Shown here: piece by piece, positions 1 to 11,112 of the stretch
Position numbering within the stretch: position 1 is the first letter of the stretch
Layout: the number at the start of each line of letters is the position of its first letter
Assembly: GCA_003550325.1 (NCBI GenBank)
Contig: QKWP01000065.1
Location: 453,042-517,041 of the forward strand
Source of the DNA: Gigaspora rosea
Lineage: Eukaryota; Glomeromycota; Glomeromycetes; Diversisporales; Gigasporaceae
DNA length: 64,000 bases
Direction: 5' to 3'
The notes under the pieces: model-generated
What the model was told of the DNA's origin: nothing
The model's database searches: none
What the model saw: the letters and a program-made list of their open reading frames with translations, nothing else
Position numbers and translations under genes: made by a program

Positions 1-389
1 TTTTTTTTTTTTAGTACAGTACTAATATTTATTCTTGTTCTTTTTTTAGTTTTGGTGTACTTCTCTTGTTGTTGGTGTCGTCCAGTTCTTTCGTCATTGG
101 TGGTTTTTCTCATAACGGTGATTTTTACGTCGTTGGTGTTGGTAATTTCCTCTCGTCACTGGTGCCGTCTAATTTGGTGTTTCTTGTACCCGGTTTTTTC
201 GTCATAAGGCTAGTATACGATAGTATTCTTCTTTTTTTTTATTATACTGTAGTACTAACATTTTTTTTTTTTAGAATGAAACGAACATAGTACAGAACTT
301 AGCATTATAGTTAGAACGGATGGAGCGCGATAGTTAGTATCTCGTTTAAAATAGTTTTTTTTTTAATATAGTACAACAGCTCTTTTTTT
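1..389. other. T-rich intergenic DNA, no gene seen
   Basis: Homopolymer T runs and GT-rich spacer. Reading frames here are short and translate to low-complexity Phe/Leu/Val-rich peptides, so I do not call a gene. A similar T-rich, 'cgtcattgg'-containing stretch recurs at about 13.45–13.75 kb, which suggests a degraded dispersed repeat. Confidence 0.4.
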
Positions 390-640
390 CTTTAGAACAA
401 ACATAGGACGATTGTTATTATGGAATATAGCACAATAGTAGCACAATAGACATAGTATGATAGTTCGGGACATAGCAAGATAGTTAGTATGGGATGTAGT
501 ATGATAGTTAGTAGCACGATACTTAGTATGGGGCGTAGCATAATAGTTAGTATGAGATTTAGTACGATGGTTGGGACATAGCGTGATATTGGGATGTGGC
601 ACAATAGTTGGGATGTAGCACGATAGTTGGGATCAGGTAT
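390..640. repeat. Degenerate short tandem repeat (gatagttagtatggga-like)
   Basis: Imperfect units of roughly 13–25 bases built on 'gatagttagtat' and 'gggatgtagcac' follow one another. The two overlapping minus-strand ORFs here (Thr/Tyr/Asn-rich in one frame, Ile/Leu-rich in the other) come from the repeat and are not genes. Confidence 0.6.
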
Positions 641-984
641 ATGTTGTAATTTGTATTTATTTTTTGTATTTTTTTTTTAATTTTTTTATAATAAATTAAA
701 TTGTTAAAATATATAAATATTCGAATTTATTATTATTATTATTTCTTTTTACAATCTGCGCAAAAAATTAAAAAAATTTTTTAACGGCCATTGGCAGAGT
801 TGCAGATTTGTGCAGATTTTTATTAAAATTACAGTTTTAAAAAATTTTAACTATATTTATTTACCCGATACTAGATGTTATAACTTAGTTTTTAGCAAAT
901 TACTATAAAATTTATATGTAATAATCCAACTTTTAGCAAATTTACTTGATTTTAGGGGTAGCAAAAACGTTTAAATTCATGCAG
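641..984. other. AT-rich spacer
   Basis: Only A/T runs and short imperfect repeats are visible; I see no coding or RNA feature. Confidence 0.4.
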
Positions 985-2470
985 ATCAGTTATGACCTAT
1001 ATGAGAGATGTCCGGGGTCCTACTTCTACTATAAATTGAAATTGCCCATCGAATAAACCTATAATGATAGATTCTTTTTAGAAAAATATAATTTCTAATT
1101 TTACTTACATAGGATGATAGCATACTCCTTTTGGTTTTTTACTTTGTACATGGACCAGCTCTTTTAAAATAAGATTTGATATATTTTCATGTTTTTTGTT
1201 TAAAACTTCATCAACTATGTTGTGAACAATACCAGTTTATGGTTCTGATACTTGTTCTTCTTCTGCTTCAAATTTTAGCTTTAAACAGTCACGAAGACTT
1301 TCAACTAACTCTTCTGTGTTCGGATTGTCTAAAGTAATAATATTTATTTAATAATAAATACAGTTTATTGAATTGCAAATTAACTAAAAATAAATACTTT
1401 TCGAGCCTTTTGAACAATTTTAGTTAAAAGTTCTCTAGAGGCATGTGTTGTTTTGATAGATTGAATACCATTTTTATATCAGTTTTCAATTTGATACAAT
1501 GTGTTATGCAATGTTTTACAATTGGCACATATTTTGTCATTTAAAACAAGAAGAGTACAGTCAATCCTGCAATAAACTTCATTATCAAGTCCTTTATTTT
1601 CTAAATTCGCAATTATCTCATAATTATTTTCTGGGCCTATAAAATTCGAATACAGGTGGTCACCTCGTAAGTAAGAAGCTTGTTCAAATCCTAAATAGAT
1701 TGTAAAAATAATGTTAGTAAAAGGATTTATATATATATATATTAACTTACTAACATACTTTCCTTTAGTACATTGTCCTATACAAACATGTGATGTTTTA
1801 AAAAACCGCACAATCAAATGAATTTTATCAATTGTTGAAATTTTATGTCTAATACCATTCTCTTCCAAAAAGTTGTCATTTACTTCTAAACCATTAACAA
1901 AAATAGTGCATTTAATAGGTTCTCGGCATCCATAAATTGTTTTTTTTATATAAAGTTCTTTTTTCAGATGTGTTTCAAAAAAAGCGAGACACAAAAATCT
2001 TTCTCTCTTCATTAAATTTATACCTGTTAACTCTATATCATCATATATCATTGTTGTTAAAGTATCTTTAATAGAAAGTAATGTGATAATTTGAATATTT
2101 TTAAAATAAGATGAATAATTTTTGCCTTTTATTATTTGTCCAATATTCATTTCATTGCAATTGGGTTTCAAAAATATAGTAGCTAATGCTGATTTTTCAC
2201 CTTTAAAAAAACGTTGACCACTAAGTGTCTTTATCCATGCTGAAAAAGAAGAAAATCAATTTTGGGTAATTGTATCATATACATATGCATGCTTTTTTGT
2301 TTTTTCGTATAGAATGCAGCCCTCGCAGACTTTTTAAGTGTAGGAAAAACCATACGCTTTGGCCATTAAGATCAGGACGAAGCCGATAAAGTTGTTGCAA
2401 GGCTTCACCTTTAGAATCTTCTTTTGGGCGTTTTGACGTTGGTTCATTAGTTACCTTTTCAGATAAAATT
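985..2470 (-). pseudogene. Decayed multi-exon gene of a probable transposon-derived family
   Basis: Read on the minus strand from about 2470, one can follow a protein with a Cys-x2-Cys pair (CEGC, about 2325), then ITQN, a TGA stop, FSSFSAWIKTLSGQRF, and a long open stretch to 1479. That stretch ends in a second Cys-x2-Cys (CANC) and QIEN, followed by another TGA and YKNGIQSIKTTHASREL. Further on are EELVESLRDCLKLKFEAEEE and KKPKGVCYHPM; a 50-nt GT-AG intron (1059–1108) then joins the M codon to FIRWAISIYSR. A frameshift lies near 2340. Two stops sit where Trp (TGG) would be plausible. The two Cys pairs suggest zinc binding. I suspect a transposase-derived repeat family but cannot name it; it is not functional as it stands. 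Confidence 0.55.
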
Positions 2471-3022
2471 CTATTTCTCTAAAATGACAGTATAAATAGT
2501 TTAATATATTTTGCTATGTTCGTATATAATAATATATTGAGATGATATTTTATTCAAAATTTATTCTAATAAGCTTCTCAAATAACGCATACGTAATATA
2601 TATGGATTCTTATCAAAATTAAAATCTCAATTATAATATTCTATTTTTAAATTCTATTCCATTTCAATAATAATAAAGGAATGCTTTATATTGATTCATT
2701 TCAATTCCAATTTTCTAATTATTATTCCTAAACAACCCAATTTCTGCAAATTTTTGGTAATAAATAAAACTTTATATTCATCTATTTTAACTTTAACTGG
2801 TTTGGTTTTTGAGCAATTAAGGTAAAGATTCATAATTTTGGGTTTGGAACATGTTCATATTAGGTATGTGCTATTTTAAGATGCTTATAAGCTTCAAGTT
2901 ATATATATAATTTCTTACCTTCATTTCTTTCATCTTACAATAATCGAGTGTAAACATATGATTCAGTTTTTTTAACAATAAAAGAACAGCTATAAAATTT
3001 CTTTATTATTAATTACTTACTA
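2471..3022. other. AT-rich spacer
   Basis: No gene, RNA or clear repeat found; it ends at the fold-back element that starts at 3023. Confidence 0.4.
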
Positions 3023-3138
3023 GGATGGCATGTCACTATGTCCAATTTGATTCAATTTTTTTTGGACATATGTCCAATTGAAAATGGACATATGTCCAAA
3101 AAAAATTGAAACCAATTGGACATAGTGACATGCCATCC
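3023..3138. mobile_element. Fold-back MITE, near-perfect palindrome
   Basis: The left arm begins GGATGGCATGTCACTATGTCC and the right arm ends with its reverse complement. The arms run almost to the centre, with 'ggacatatgtcca' repeated in both. Flanks 'attacttac' occur on both sides (just before 3023 and again from about 3142), a possible offset target duplication. No coding capacity. Confidence 0.75.
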
Positions 3139-3342
3139 CTGATTACTTACCTTTGTCTATTTCGAGTTTCAAAAAAAAAAGAGATCTCAGTAAGCGCGTT
3201 ATTTTTAAAAAAATTAATAATCAAGACTTTGGCTAGTTGAACACGATACATATGAATTTTATATGATTTTCATATAAAATGACAATTAAACTTGTGTAAC
3301 ATTTGAGTTGGCCCCCCGTAATTATACTAACCCCTAGGTTAT

Positions 3343-4063
3343 ACACAATACATGAGACTGATCCGATCCCATTTAATTGTCAGTACGATATTACTGTATA
3401 TAATGATAATGCCTCGGGTCTTATTCTATATTTTTAAAATTGATTAATACTATTCACAACTCCAGTGATGGAGAAGGGAGCGTTTTTTGCAGTACATAAG
3501 ATATTACTTGGGGGCAGTGGTACTGCGTTTTCGTTCCTAGCGACGATAAAGCTAAATATCCCGATACGTACGCAAAAGATTTTAACAATTAACTTTATGG
3601 TTAACTCTATAGCGATCTTGAACTTTTTTTGTTATTATTCTATAAGGTGGAAAGGGGTAATTTGGCGAAGTTAAAATAACTAATATAAAAATTTTTTTAT
3701 TTTATATTAAAAAAAACCAAGATATCGATTATATGCTGCACAAAAATGATCCTTGAGGGGAATTTTGTCGAAGTGTAAACTTGGCAAATAATCGATGATA
3801 TCTTGTGACCCAGTGATCAGAATTGGGTAAGCTTTGTACCATTCGATTCGTCTCATCGAGACGAATCGAATGGTATAAAAATTATTCAATTCTGATCATT
3901 AAACCATGAGATATCAAAATTCGCCAAATAAAGAATTTTTGAAACTTTTTTTATAAGAATGGCCAGTTCGGTTAAAGAAAAGTAATAAAATGTTTTTTAT
4001 CATTAAAAAAACTATCTCTAGAACGTATCGATATAAAATCCAAGTAATTCACAATATTTAATA
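3343..4063 (+). pseudogene. 5'-truncated copy of the last exon of the four-pass membrane gene family
   Basis: From 3343 the sequence matches the last exon of the intact gene at 8349–9337 (encoding TIHE-DPIPFNCQYD). After 'cagtacga' it leaves that gene and instead matches the 3' end of the inverted copy at 11113–11535. Shared downstream coding includes ITWGQWYCVFVPSDDK and PDTYAKDF in a different frame, ended by TAA. Upstream exons are absent, and a fold-back element (3646–3938) interrupts it. The open frame at 3465–3674 is the wrong frame relative to this reading, so I do not call it a gene. Confidence 0.6.
3646..3938. mobile_element. Fold-back insertion inside the 3343–4063 fragment
   Basis: Absent from the homologous place in the copy at 11.1–11.5 kb, where 'tctataa' runs directly into 'agaattttt'. 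Ends are roughly inverted ('ggtaatttggcgaa' against 'attcgccaaataa'). The middle has a perfect hairpin, CATTCGATTCGTCT / AGACGAATCGAATG, at about 3838–3874. Non-coding; presence/absence against the paralogue is the main evidence for mobility. Confidence 0.65.
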
Positions 4064-4135
4064 TCATAGTGATACTACAATGTCAACACATTTAAAATTG
4101 GTTTCGATTGAATACATGTCCAGTTGTCTAGTATG

Positions 4136-4344
4136 TAGGGTATCATGCATAGTGGCAAGGGCATGCCTAAAACAAATTTGGCATGCCACTTGGTATAGTA
4201 TAAAAAATTATATTTATAATATAAATACTATATGTACAGTATTATTATAAATAATAAAAATATTGTAGTATACCAAGGGCATGCCGTGGCACAAATTTTT
4301 GATAAAAGGCATGCCAAATTTTTTTTTACGTGCCAGACACCCTA
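4136..4344. mobile_element. hAT-type MITE with 8-bp target duplication
   Basis: Termini TAGGGTATC… and …GACACCCTA are inverted, and the element is flanked by a perfect 8-bp direct repeat CTAGTATG (4128–4135 and 4345–4352). An 8-bp duplication with TAGGG-like termini is the hallmark of the hAT superfamily. Subterminal 'ggcatgcc' motifs recur. Only 209 bp and non-coding, so it would need a hAT transposase from elsewhere. Confidence 0.8.
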
Positions 4345-4352
4345 CTAGTATG

Positions 4353-5391
4353 TTTGTGTGTGTTGTGTGTTATCTGTTATGGCGAACCAACCAACAGATT
4401 TTAACAAAAAATATAAAAAAGATTACACCAACAAAAAAAATTTATTGACTGGTTTGCAAATTATAATTCCAAACAATCAAGTCTTACAAGAATAACTTTT
4501 AACTATATATTTTATTTCGTGTTCTTTTTTTAAGTATATGTTATACGTACAGTACATTAATAGCTGTTATATTGAAAGACTTCGTTTGTTCTACGATATG
4601 ATTAAAAAAGATTTATTTAATGCAAACTTACAACTATATGTTATTAATATTTATCGAAGTTGCATTGAGAATTATAAACAACAACATCCCAAATACAGTA
4701 TTTTTAATATAAGTTATAATGATCTGAAGTAATTACTGCTGAATCTGAAGTATCCAGCTTGACTGAAGAAACAGCAACTGAATCTAATATACAACTTATC
4801 TGAATCGGTTAAATTAGCATAACAACTGTAAAGTACTTTTTTGAAATCGTGACGTTTCATTAACAAAAACTCACCGTGAAAACCTTTGATAGCTCTAGAA
4901 AGTTATCTTTCTTTCGCTATGCAAAAAAATCTCAAAACAACCTCAAAACTGAAAACTTAGAAGACAATGTATGCTTACCGTTTATTGAACCATAGCAAAT
5001 TATACTAGTAATTAGAAACGTTTTTGCTCAAGACTACTTTATTATGATAGATTTGAATAAACTTTTACTACAACTATTTAATTTGGATAGGAATAAGTCT
5101 TACCGACTATTGTGGTAGTACAAGTAATTTAGATAGTAAAAGAAGGTCCGACTTTAATACTTGATTATGCTTTGTTCTTGTATTGTGTTTTGGTCTGCCA
5201 GTCGTAATAAGTATATTGTATTATTATAAGTGTGGTTTATTAAACAGACCTTTACCACACTTTACGTTGGGATGTGCGGCGCACTAAATTATGTATGGTA
5301 TCATATAAAATCTATTACTGTATTATTAAAGATTTTTTAAGTTTTTGTGTAACCATGATGATCACCGATTAAAAATAAATTTGAGGCGACT
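4353..5391. other. Intergenic, no gene called
   Basis: AT-rich. One 64-codon ORF (4538–4732) has ordinary-looking composition but no recognisable motif, neighbour or splice context; I leave it uncalled. Confidence 0.35.
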
Positions 5392-5945
5392 TCAGGCCCA
5401 AATTGCTGTAAATTTAGTTCTTGATGTTTTTTGCCGATTCGCTTGCATTTTTTTCAACCTTTCTAATAAATTTTCTTTATTAATTTGACTTGAAGACAAA
5501 CGAAGCATCGATTGTTTCATTATTAGTGACATATTTGGATGTGTTTTTAGGTCTAGTTTGTTAAAAAGACCTTCCACCTGTTGCTGATGTATAATAATAA
5601 AATATATTCATGTTTTAATAAAATGATAATATAGTTTAGGAAAGTTATATATTGATACCAATGCTTCTTCAATTGATGCAGATGCCTCTTCAATCGATAC
5701 AAATGCCTCTTCAATTGATACAGATGCATCTTTGATTGATGCTGATACCCCATCGATTGATGTCAATACCCCTTCAAGTGATGCCAATACCCCATCGATT
5801 TTTGCCAATGTCTCTTCAATTGCCTTTTCTTTGAGCCTTTTTTGAAGTTTTTTAAATGAAATCGCCGTTTATTTGACCTATATATACCCATGTTTCTTGG
5901 ATATTAGATGCACAGCTTTAGCGGCACATAATTCCAATGTGAAAT
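5392..5945 (-). pseudogene. Decayed gene with SIEEA-type heptad-like repeats
   Basis: On the minus strand a frame reads QNFTLELCAAKAVHLISK, KKHGYI, then TAG, VK, TAA, TAISFKKLQKRLKEKAIEE, followed by repeats of the type (L/V)ASIEEA, TSIDGVS and VSIEEA. A good 75-nt GT-AG intron (5584–5658) joins EEAL to QQVEGLFNKLDLKTHPNM, and the frame runs to a stop at 5392. The repeat has an Ile/Leu/Ala pattern compatible with a helical or coiled-coil rod. The two in-frame stops upstream and the lack of an ATG make it a pseudogene, unless the real start is in an exon I cannot see. Function unknown. Confidence 0.5.
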
Positions 5946-6567
5946 TTTGAGAAGATTAATAGCAAGTTTCAAAAAACTGAACTATAGAACGAAATTTGCA
6001 TTTTAATAAGGAAAAATTTACCAATTCATTTTAAAAATTCGCTCAGAAAACCAAAATAAAGTATAAAATTAAAATCGGTTTGAGAAAAAAAAATTTTCCA
6101 GTAAATATTTTAAAAAAAAAAGATTCTACTGTATAACTTTATAGTCATAATAAGAAAGAATCGATTTATATTGAAATTTCCGGCAGAAAAAAAATTTTGC
6201 AGTCGGTGCGAGTGTGACCTAGCTTTATATATAAGTTTTATATATAAAAATACTTATCGATCATTACGTATATTAGTTTACAGTTTATTAATCGACAATC
6301 ACTTAAAAATTTGTCATAATTAGACTTCACTGATTTACATAGTGCACCGCAACTTTACGTGTAACTAGCCATCCTTTATAACCGTACGATTAATTAATTA
6401 TTTTTTTATATTTATAAATTTATAAACTTCTTTTTTCGCTTCTTAGTATATCTGGCATATAATGTTAGAACGATAATTTTTTAAACATTATGTAATTTGA
6501 TTGGTTAATTATCACGAGTGGTCACGATGAAAACTAACTACTGTATGAAAATTGGTTTACAGTTGAT
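5946..6567. other. Intergenic AT-rich DNA
   Basis: No gene or RNA seen. The last 8 bases (6560–6567, CAGTTGAT) are the left target duplication of the next element. Confidence 0.4.
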
Positions 6568-7477
6568 TAGTGTTCCAAATCGTTAGTTGATAATCGGCTA
6601 GTTGACAACTTTTCAACTAATCGATTTGAAAAAAAATTTAACCAACTAATCGATTTATATAATCAACTGGATCAACTATTAATCGTTAGTTATCAACTAG
6701 TTGCCAACTAACTATCAATGACTTATATTTCTCAACTAAACAACTACTAATATAGAATTGCGATCATTAATAAATAAACTATTAGTATATTAGTTAAACT
6801 GGTACATGCATGCATATTTATAATTTATATTTTAGGCTGCCATACCCAACAAGGTTGTTGGTTATGAATAAATATAACTAACAGAGAATGAAAAGGAAGC
6901 AAATAAAATAGCAACTAAAGATTGTAATTACCCGTATAATGTTAAAAATAAGCCATCTCCAAAAATAAGTTACCCCCTCTTTTGGTCAAAAAACTCAAAA
7001 ACGTCTTTGACCCAAGAATTAGCTACCCCACGATCGACGATAGTTGCTACATAGTAAAGTCCAAAGTCTACTATGCAAATTGATTACAATTGCTTAAGTA
7101 AACTTATTTGGGAGATCAAAATACACATACTCTGAAATTTTTAACAAAATTGGAAAACTTTTTAATATTTGGCTTTAATTTTTACGTTTAACGAAATAAG
7201 TAAAATTTTTTTAAAAAATATATTCGTTGAACTTAAAATTTAAAAGTCAAATAATAAAATGTGCTCCGATTTTGATGAAACCTTCAATATATGTGTATTT
7301 TATTCTTCCGAATAAGTTTACTTAAACGTCAATAATCGATTTGCATAGTAAAATTTAGATTTTACCATGTAACGATTGACAAAAAATTACTAACTAATCG
7401 ATTAAACAATTAATCGATTATTTGGTCACGTGATGCCGCCAATCGATTAGTTGCAACTATATCAACTTGGAACTCTA
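6568..7477. mobile_element. Non-autonomous hAT-type element, 910 bp
   Basis: Termini TAGTGTTCCAA… and …TTGGAACTCTA are inverted repeats, flanked by a perfect 8-bp direct repeat CAGTTGAT (6560–6567, 7478–7485). Both ends carry many copies of 'aatcgatt' and 'ttgcaactaatcgatt', as expected of subterminal transposase-binding motifs. No ORF of transposase size exists inside. A related fragment is seen near 15.39–15.55 kb. Confidence 0.75.
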
Positions 7478-7485
7478 CAGTTGAT

Positions 7486-8348
7486 GACATATTTAAAAAG
7501 TAACTTAATCCGAACATAGTATCAATCAAAATTTGGTAAAATTTTCGGCTGGACAGGTGTATAAAAAAACCCCTTTTTTGGTAGCCATCACATAGAGTTA
7601 GAGTTAGAAAATTAATTAGTTATAGGTATATATAGTTAATTCGTGTGATGTTGGGTAAATAAACCTATAGTAGAAATAACCGTTGGGGGAAATGAGACGT
7701 AACTAATTATCAGCTGATCATGAGCTATAGCGTAACAGTAGAGGTAGAATTTTGAGTAATCTTTAATGTAAAAGTTTGTTAATTTCATGAATTCTGATCC
7801 TCCCGTACGATGTTAGTATGTTCACCGGATTTAATATCACTCATTTATTAACTTATTTTGTAAATTTATATGTTTTGTGTATAACGATTAAATAAATAAA
7901 GCTAAATTATGAATTACAAAAATCAGCTGATTAACAAATTGCATAACAAGTTTTGAACAATGAATATACATAATTGTATATATAATATATAATATAATGA
8001 TATGATGATGATGATACGATGATGATATGATGATATGATGATATGAAAATTGATTTAATTGATTTACGTGAATAAATTTTATATGTGTATAACTTTTTAC
8101 CAAAAATTTTGTAAAAGTTCAAGATGTATGATTTTTTTACATATTTTTGCATAATACAATAACTTATTGACTAATTCAAATATTTTTTTTCGAAGAGTAA
8201 ACACTTATAAAGATAATTTAAAAATAACTATGCATTGTTCTAGATAGAACCTTATATTCTTTGTTTACTGGTGTAATGATACACTTATAAAGAATTTGAA
8301 ATAAATAGTTGAATTAATTTCGAAAAAGAAAGAATTCATTCCGAGACA
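7486..8348. other. Upstream region of the four-pass gene; GAT microsatellite
   Basis: Contains a (GAT/ATG)n tract at 7998–8045; minus-strand ORFs here (His/Ile/Ser-rich) are products of that tract. From about 8063 the sequence is duplicated in inverted orientation at about 12582, so the duplication carries roughly 280 bp of presumed promoter as well as the gene. Confidence 0.5.
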
Positions 8349-9127
8349 ATGTCAAAAGGAAACGTAAGAAGATTTTGTTTGGCACTATTGATCATACAAC
8401 TTTTTATTCTTACGTTCCTATGTCCGGCTCTTGGTAAATAACAGATCCTAATGTTACGGTTTTATATAATTTAAGCAAAATTATACATATTTACCCTTTT
8501 TTTTTAAATAATTTAGCACTTGCTAAAGTCCTTTTGTTTGATCAAACCAATGGAGAACTTAACTATAATAAAGGTGTTGAATATTCGTAAGAACAATCTA
8601 AATTTTTAAAAATTAGTAATAAATTCCTTTTTTTAATGAAACTTTTATTTTATTTTATTTTTATGTATATACATATATTTGTTTTTATGATGGGTATGAA
8701 TGTTCTTAGATATATAGCACTTACTTGTTCAACAGCTGGTAAGAACTTTTACTTTTATATGAATTTTAAGTAAATTATTTAATAATATTAATATTTCGAA
8801 AATATATTTTCTTTAGCAATTAGTTTTCTTGCAATGTGCTGTTTTTGTATTTTTAATATGAAAGATTTTAAGTACTGTATTTACTTTTAATTAACTCTTT
8901 TAAATTTTTTTGATTTTTATTTTATTAATTCTTAACATTTTGGAATTCATTTAGACTCTTAACAATACTTACATCGATAGCTTGGTTTATTTTACCAAGT
9001 AAGTTTTTTTTTTAAATCTTTAAAATTTACCAATCATTAATTAACCTTTAATTTTTATAATGTAGTTATTTACACCGTCTACACAATACATGAGATTGAT
9101 CCGATCCCATTTAATTGTCAGTACGAC
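8063..9127 (+). repeat. Left arm of a ~1.06-kb inverted duplication
   Basis: Promoter-side sequence, five exons, all introns and the start of exon 6 of the gene at 8349 recur in inverted orientation at about 11523–12582 with high similarity, introns included. Similarity stops right after 'cagtacga' (9127). The 22-base string beginning 'tatgaaaattgatttaa' next to the outer edge occurs in the same orientation at both ends (8042 and 12586), not inverted. Confidence 0.75.
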
Positions 9128-9337
9128 TTTCAATATCCAGTTAGCAAAACAGCTTGTGGGATTCGAGCAGCGAATTTTGTTTTTATGTGGTTATATTTAG
9201 CTTATGCAATATTTAGTCTCATAATTATGGTTTGTTTGATGTTTGAAGATGGTGAAAGACCTCACACTGATTTGAATGAGATAAATAATGAAATAACTGA
9301 TGAAGAAAAGGATGAGAATAATGATGATGTAGTATAA
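8349..9337 (+). CDS. Four-pass (MARVEL-like) membrane protein, six exons, 184 aa
   Basis: Exons 8349–8433, 8517–8586, 8710–8738, 8817–8871, 8955–8998, 9066–9337; every intron is GT-AG and the frame closes exactly (555 nt). The ATG is the first Met of the exon and is kept in the inverted copy. Four hydrophobic segments are visible: about residues 8–31, 53–76, 81–103 and 129–154. A loop of about 25 residues containing HEIDPIPFNC and a second Cys (C112, C125) lies between TM3 and TM4, and an acidic tail (DEEKDENNDDVV) is presumably cytosolic. The topology and size fit fungal MARVEL-type proteins, but no diagnostic motif proves it. An intact paralogue with the same exon phases lies at 20961–22019. 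No biochemical role can be assigned. Confidence 0.75.
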
Positions 9338-11112
9338 AGTTAATGTATCATTAAGAAATAATGAATAATGTAAATGATTTAATGTTATAGAAGTCTACTC
9401 TTTAAATGCTCTTTTAATAAGGGCTTGCGAGGGATATAATCATGATGTATAAAACATATTAACTGTAAATTGAGTGTCGTTGTACGACATCTTTCTGAAT
9501 TTAAATCCCTGACAATAAAGATAGACAACATAAAATTATGTAAGTAATATCTAACATTAAGTTTTAATTTTGTAAAAAATAAATCGAAACCATATCAGAT
9601 ATGTTTAGGTGAATTTAGATAATCCGGTATCTAATTAGAATGAGGCTAAAAAATGCACCAAGTAAATTTTTTTAAAAACTTTAAACAAAAATAACACACC
9701 TATATGATGGTTTTGTACCTATCATATGTTTTATTATATTTTTTAGATTTTTCTTTGAATATAAAAATTTTTAACACAAAATTTACATGTTAGCGTTAGT
9801 ACTTAGGGTTAGGGTTAGGATTTTGGCAAGGTTTTTTAGGGACGTAGAGCAGTTTTACTTAGAATATCTTGCACCGATTAATTAGCCAGTCAGTTTTTTG
9901 GGATAATATAAGGTGTGAAACACCATAGGTCCGTTTTAGTAAAAGTCATAAAATTAATCAAATTTAGTAAAAAATTTTTTTAAATAAATGCTAAAAAAAG
10001 TTTTTTTTAAATTTAATTAAATTTGATTAAGTTTATTGTTATTTTTTTTTTATTTAATAACATTGGAAAAAATTTGGTGTTTCTACTGACTCACCCAAAT
10101 GTTGAAACTTTATAGAAACAATTCTAAAATAGGTATTCGGTATAGAAATATTAAATGACAAAGTAGCTGCATGCAAAGGCAAAAGGGCGTACCAGAAATA
10201 ATGTACATCTGCGCGTTATTTTGAATAACGGGCATTTGTTTCAAAACCCGTTCGTTACTATTATAGATACACTGTATTTCGAGGACGCGTCATTTCGAAA
10301 CGTGCAATGGGCGTTATTTTGAAACTATGCTATTTTTAGGGAGAGATTTTCGAAATAACCGCTATTTCGAGGTAGATGCAAATACTAAGGCCACTTATAT
10401 TATTAACAAGAATTTATTCATCGGAGTTAACGCTACTTCTATATATGAACTCGATGAAAGAAATTATCATTTTGGAATGTAATAATTTATATGATATTTG
10501 ATATATGTATAAGCGATAAAATCATTAAAATTTATCTTTTGTAATTATTTTATATAACTGCTAAGTTTCAAGTGTTTCCAAAGTTACATTATAACGCAAA
10601 ATTACAAAAATCACATAAAATTACGCTGTGCATCCACATTATTAAAACATCTATTAATAAATATTTAGAACAAACATTTCAGTTTATATACAGTTTATAT
10701 AAGGATGTTATAGTATTAAAGACTTGGTTCAGATAATAATTAAATATGGTTCTGGTTAAATTTAGTTCTTTTATCTTTACAATTTTTATAATGTTTATTT
10801 CTTGAATAATAAATAAAATTTTTTGAAAATAAAAAATTTAAATTTTTTTTTACTCGCATTATAATCAAAAATTAAATTTTAATCACATAATTAAGGATAG
10901 AAGAAGGCCTTTCTATCACTCGTAAAAAAAAGTAGTTTGCATCATAATTAGTTCAGAGTTTATAACGATAACGATGAAGTTAAACTTTGTTATCAATAAA
11001 TTACTATTGACATTTTATTTATAAACGATAATTTTTAAACACTTTGCAGCAACTGAAATAAAATATTACGACCATGTTTCTAAAACCAAATGATAGAATT
11101 TTCAAGATTAAA
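9338..11112. other. Spacer between the inverted gene copies; no gene seen
   Basis: AT-rich, with a short telomere-like tract (gggttagggttagg, near 9811) next to a 'ttttggcaagg' motif that recurs beside telomere-like tracts elsewhere, and a CG-rich imperfect repeat around 10.2–10.37 kb ('cgttattttgaa', 'cgaaataaccg'). No coding frame of substance. Confidence 0.4.

Noticed and set aside
392-604. Two overlapping minus-strand ORFs
   Set aside because: They are products of the degenerate tandem repeat (Thr/Tyr/Asn-rich and Ile/Leu-rich in two frames).
3465-3674. 69-aa plus-strand ORF
   Set aside because: It reads the decayed last exon of the membrane gene family in the wrong frame.
7888-8152. 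Two minus ORFs rich in His, Ile and Ser
   Set aside because: They translate the GAT microsatellite.
9811-9830. Telomere end or chromosome fusion point suggested by TTAGGG tracts
   Set aside because: The tracts are only 2–4 repeats long and mostly lie inside small inverted-repeat elements; nothing indicates a chromosome end.
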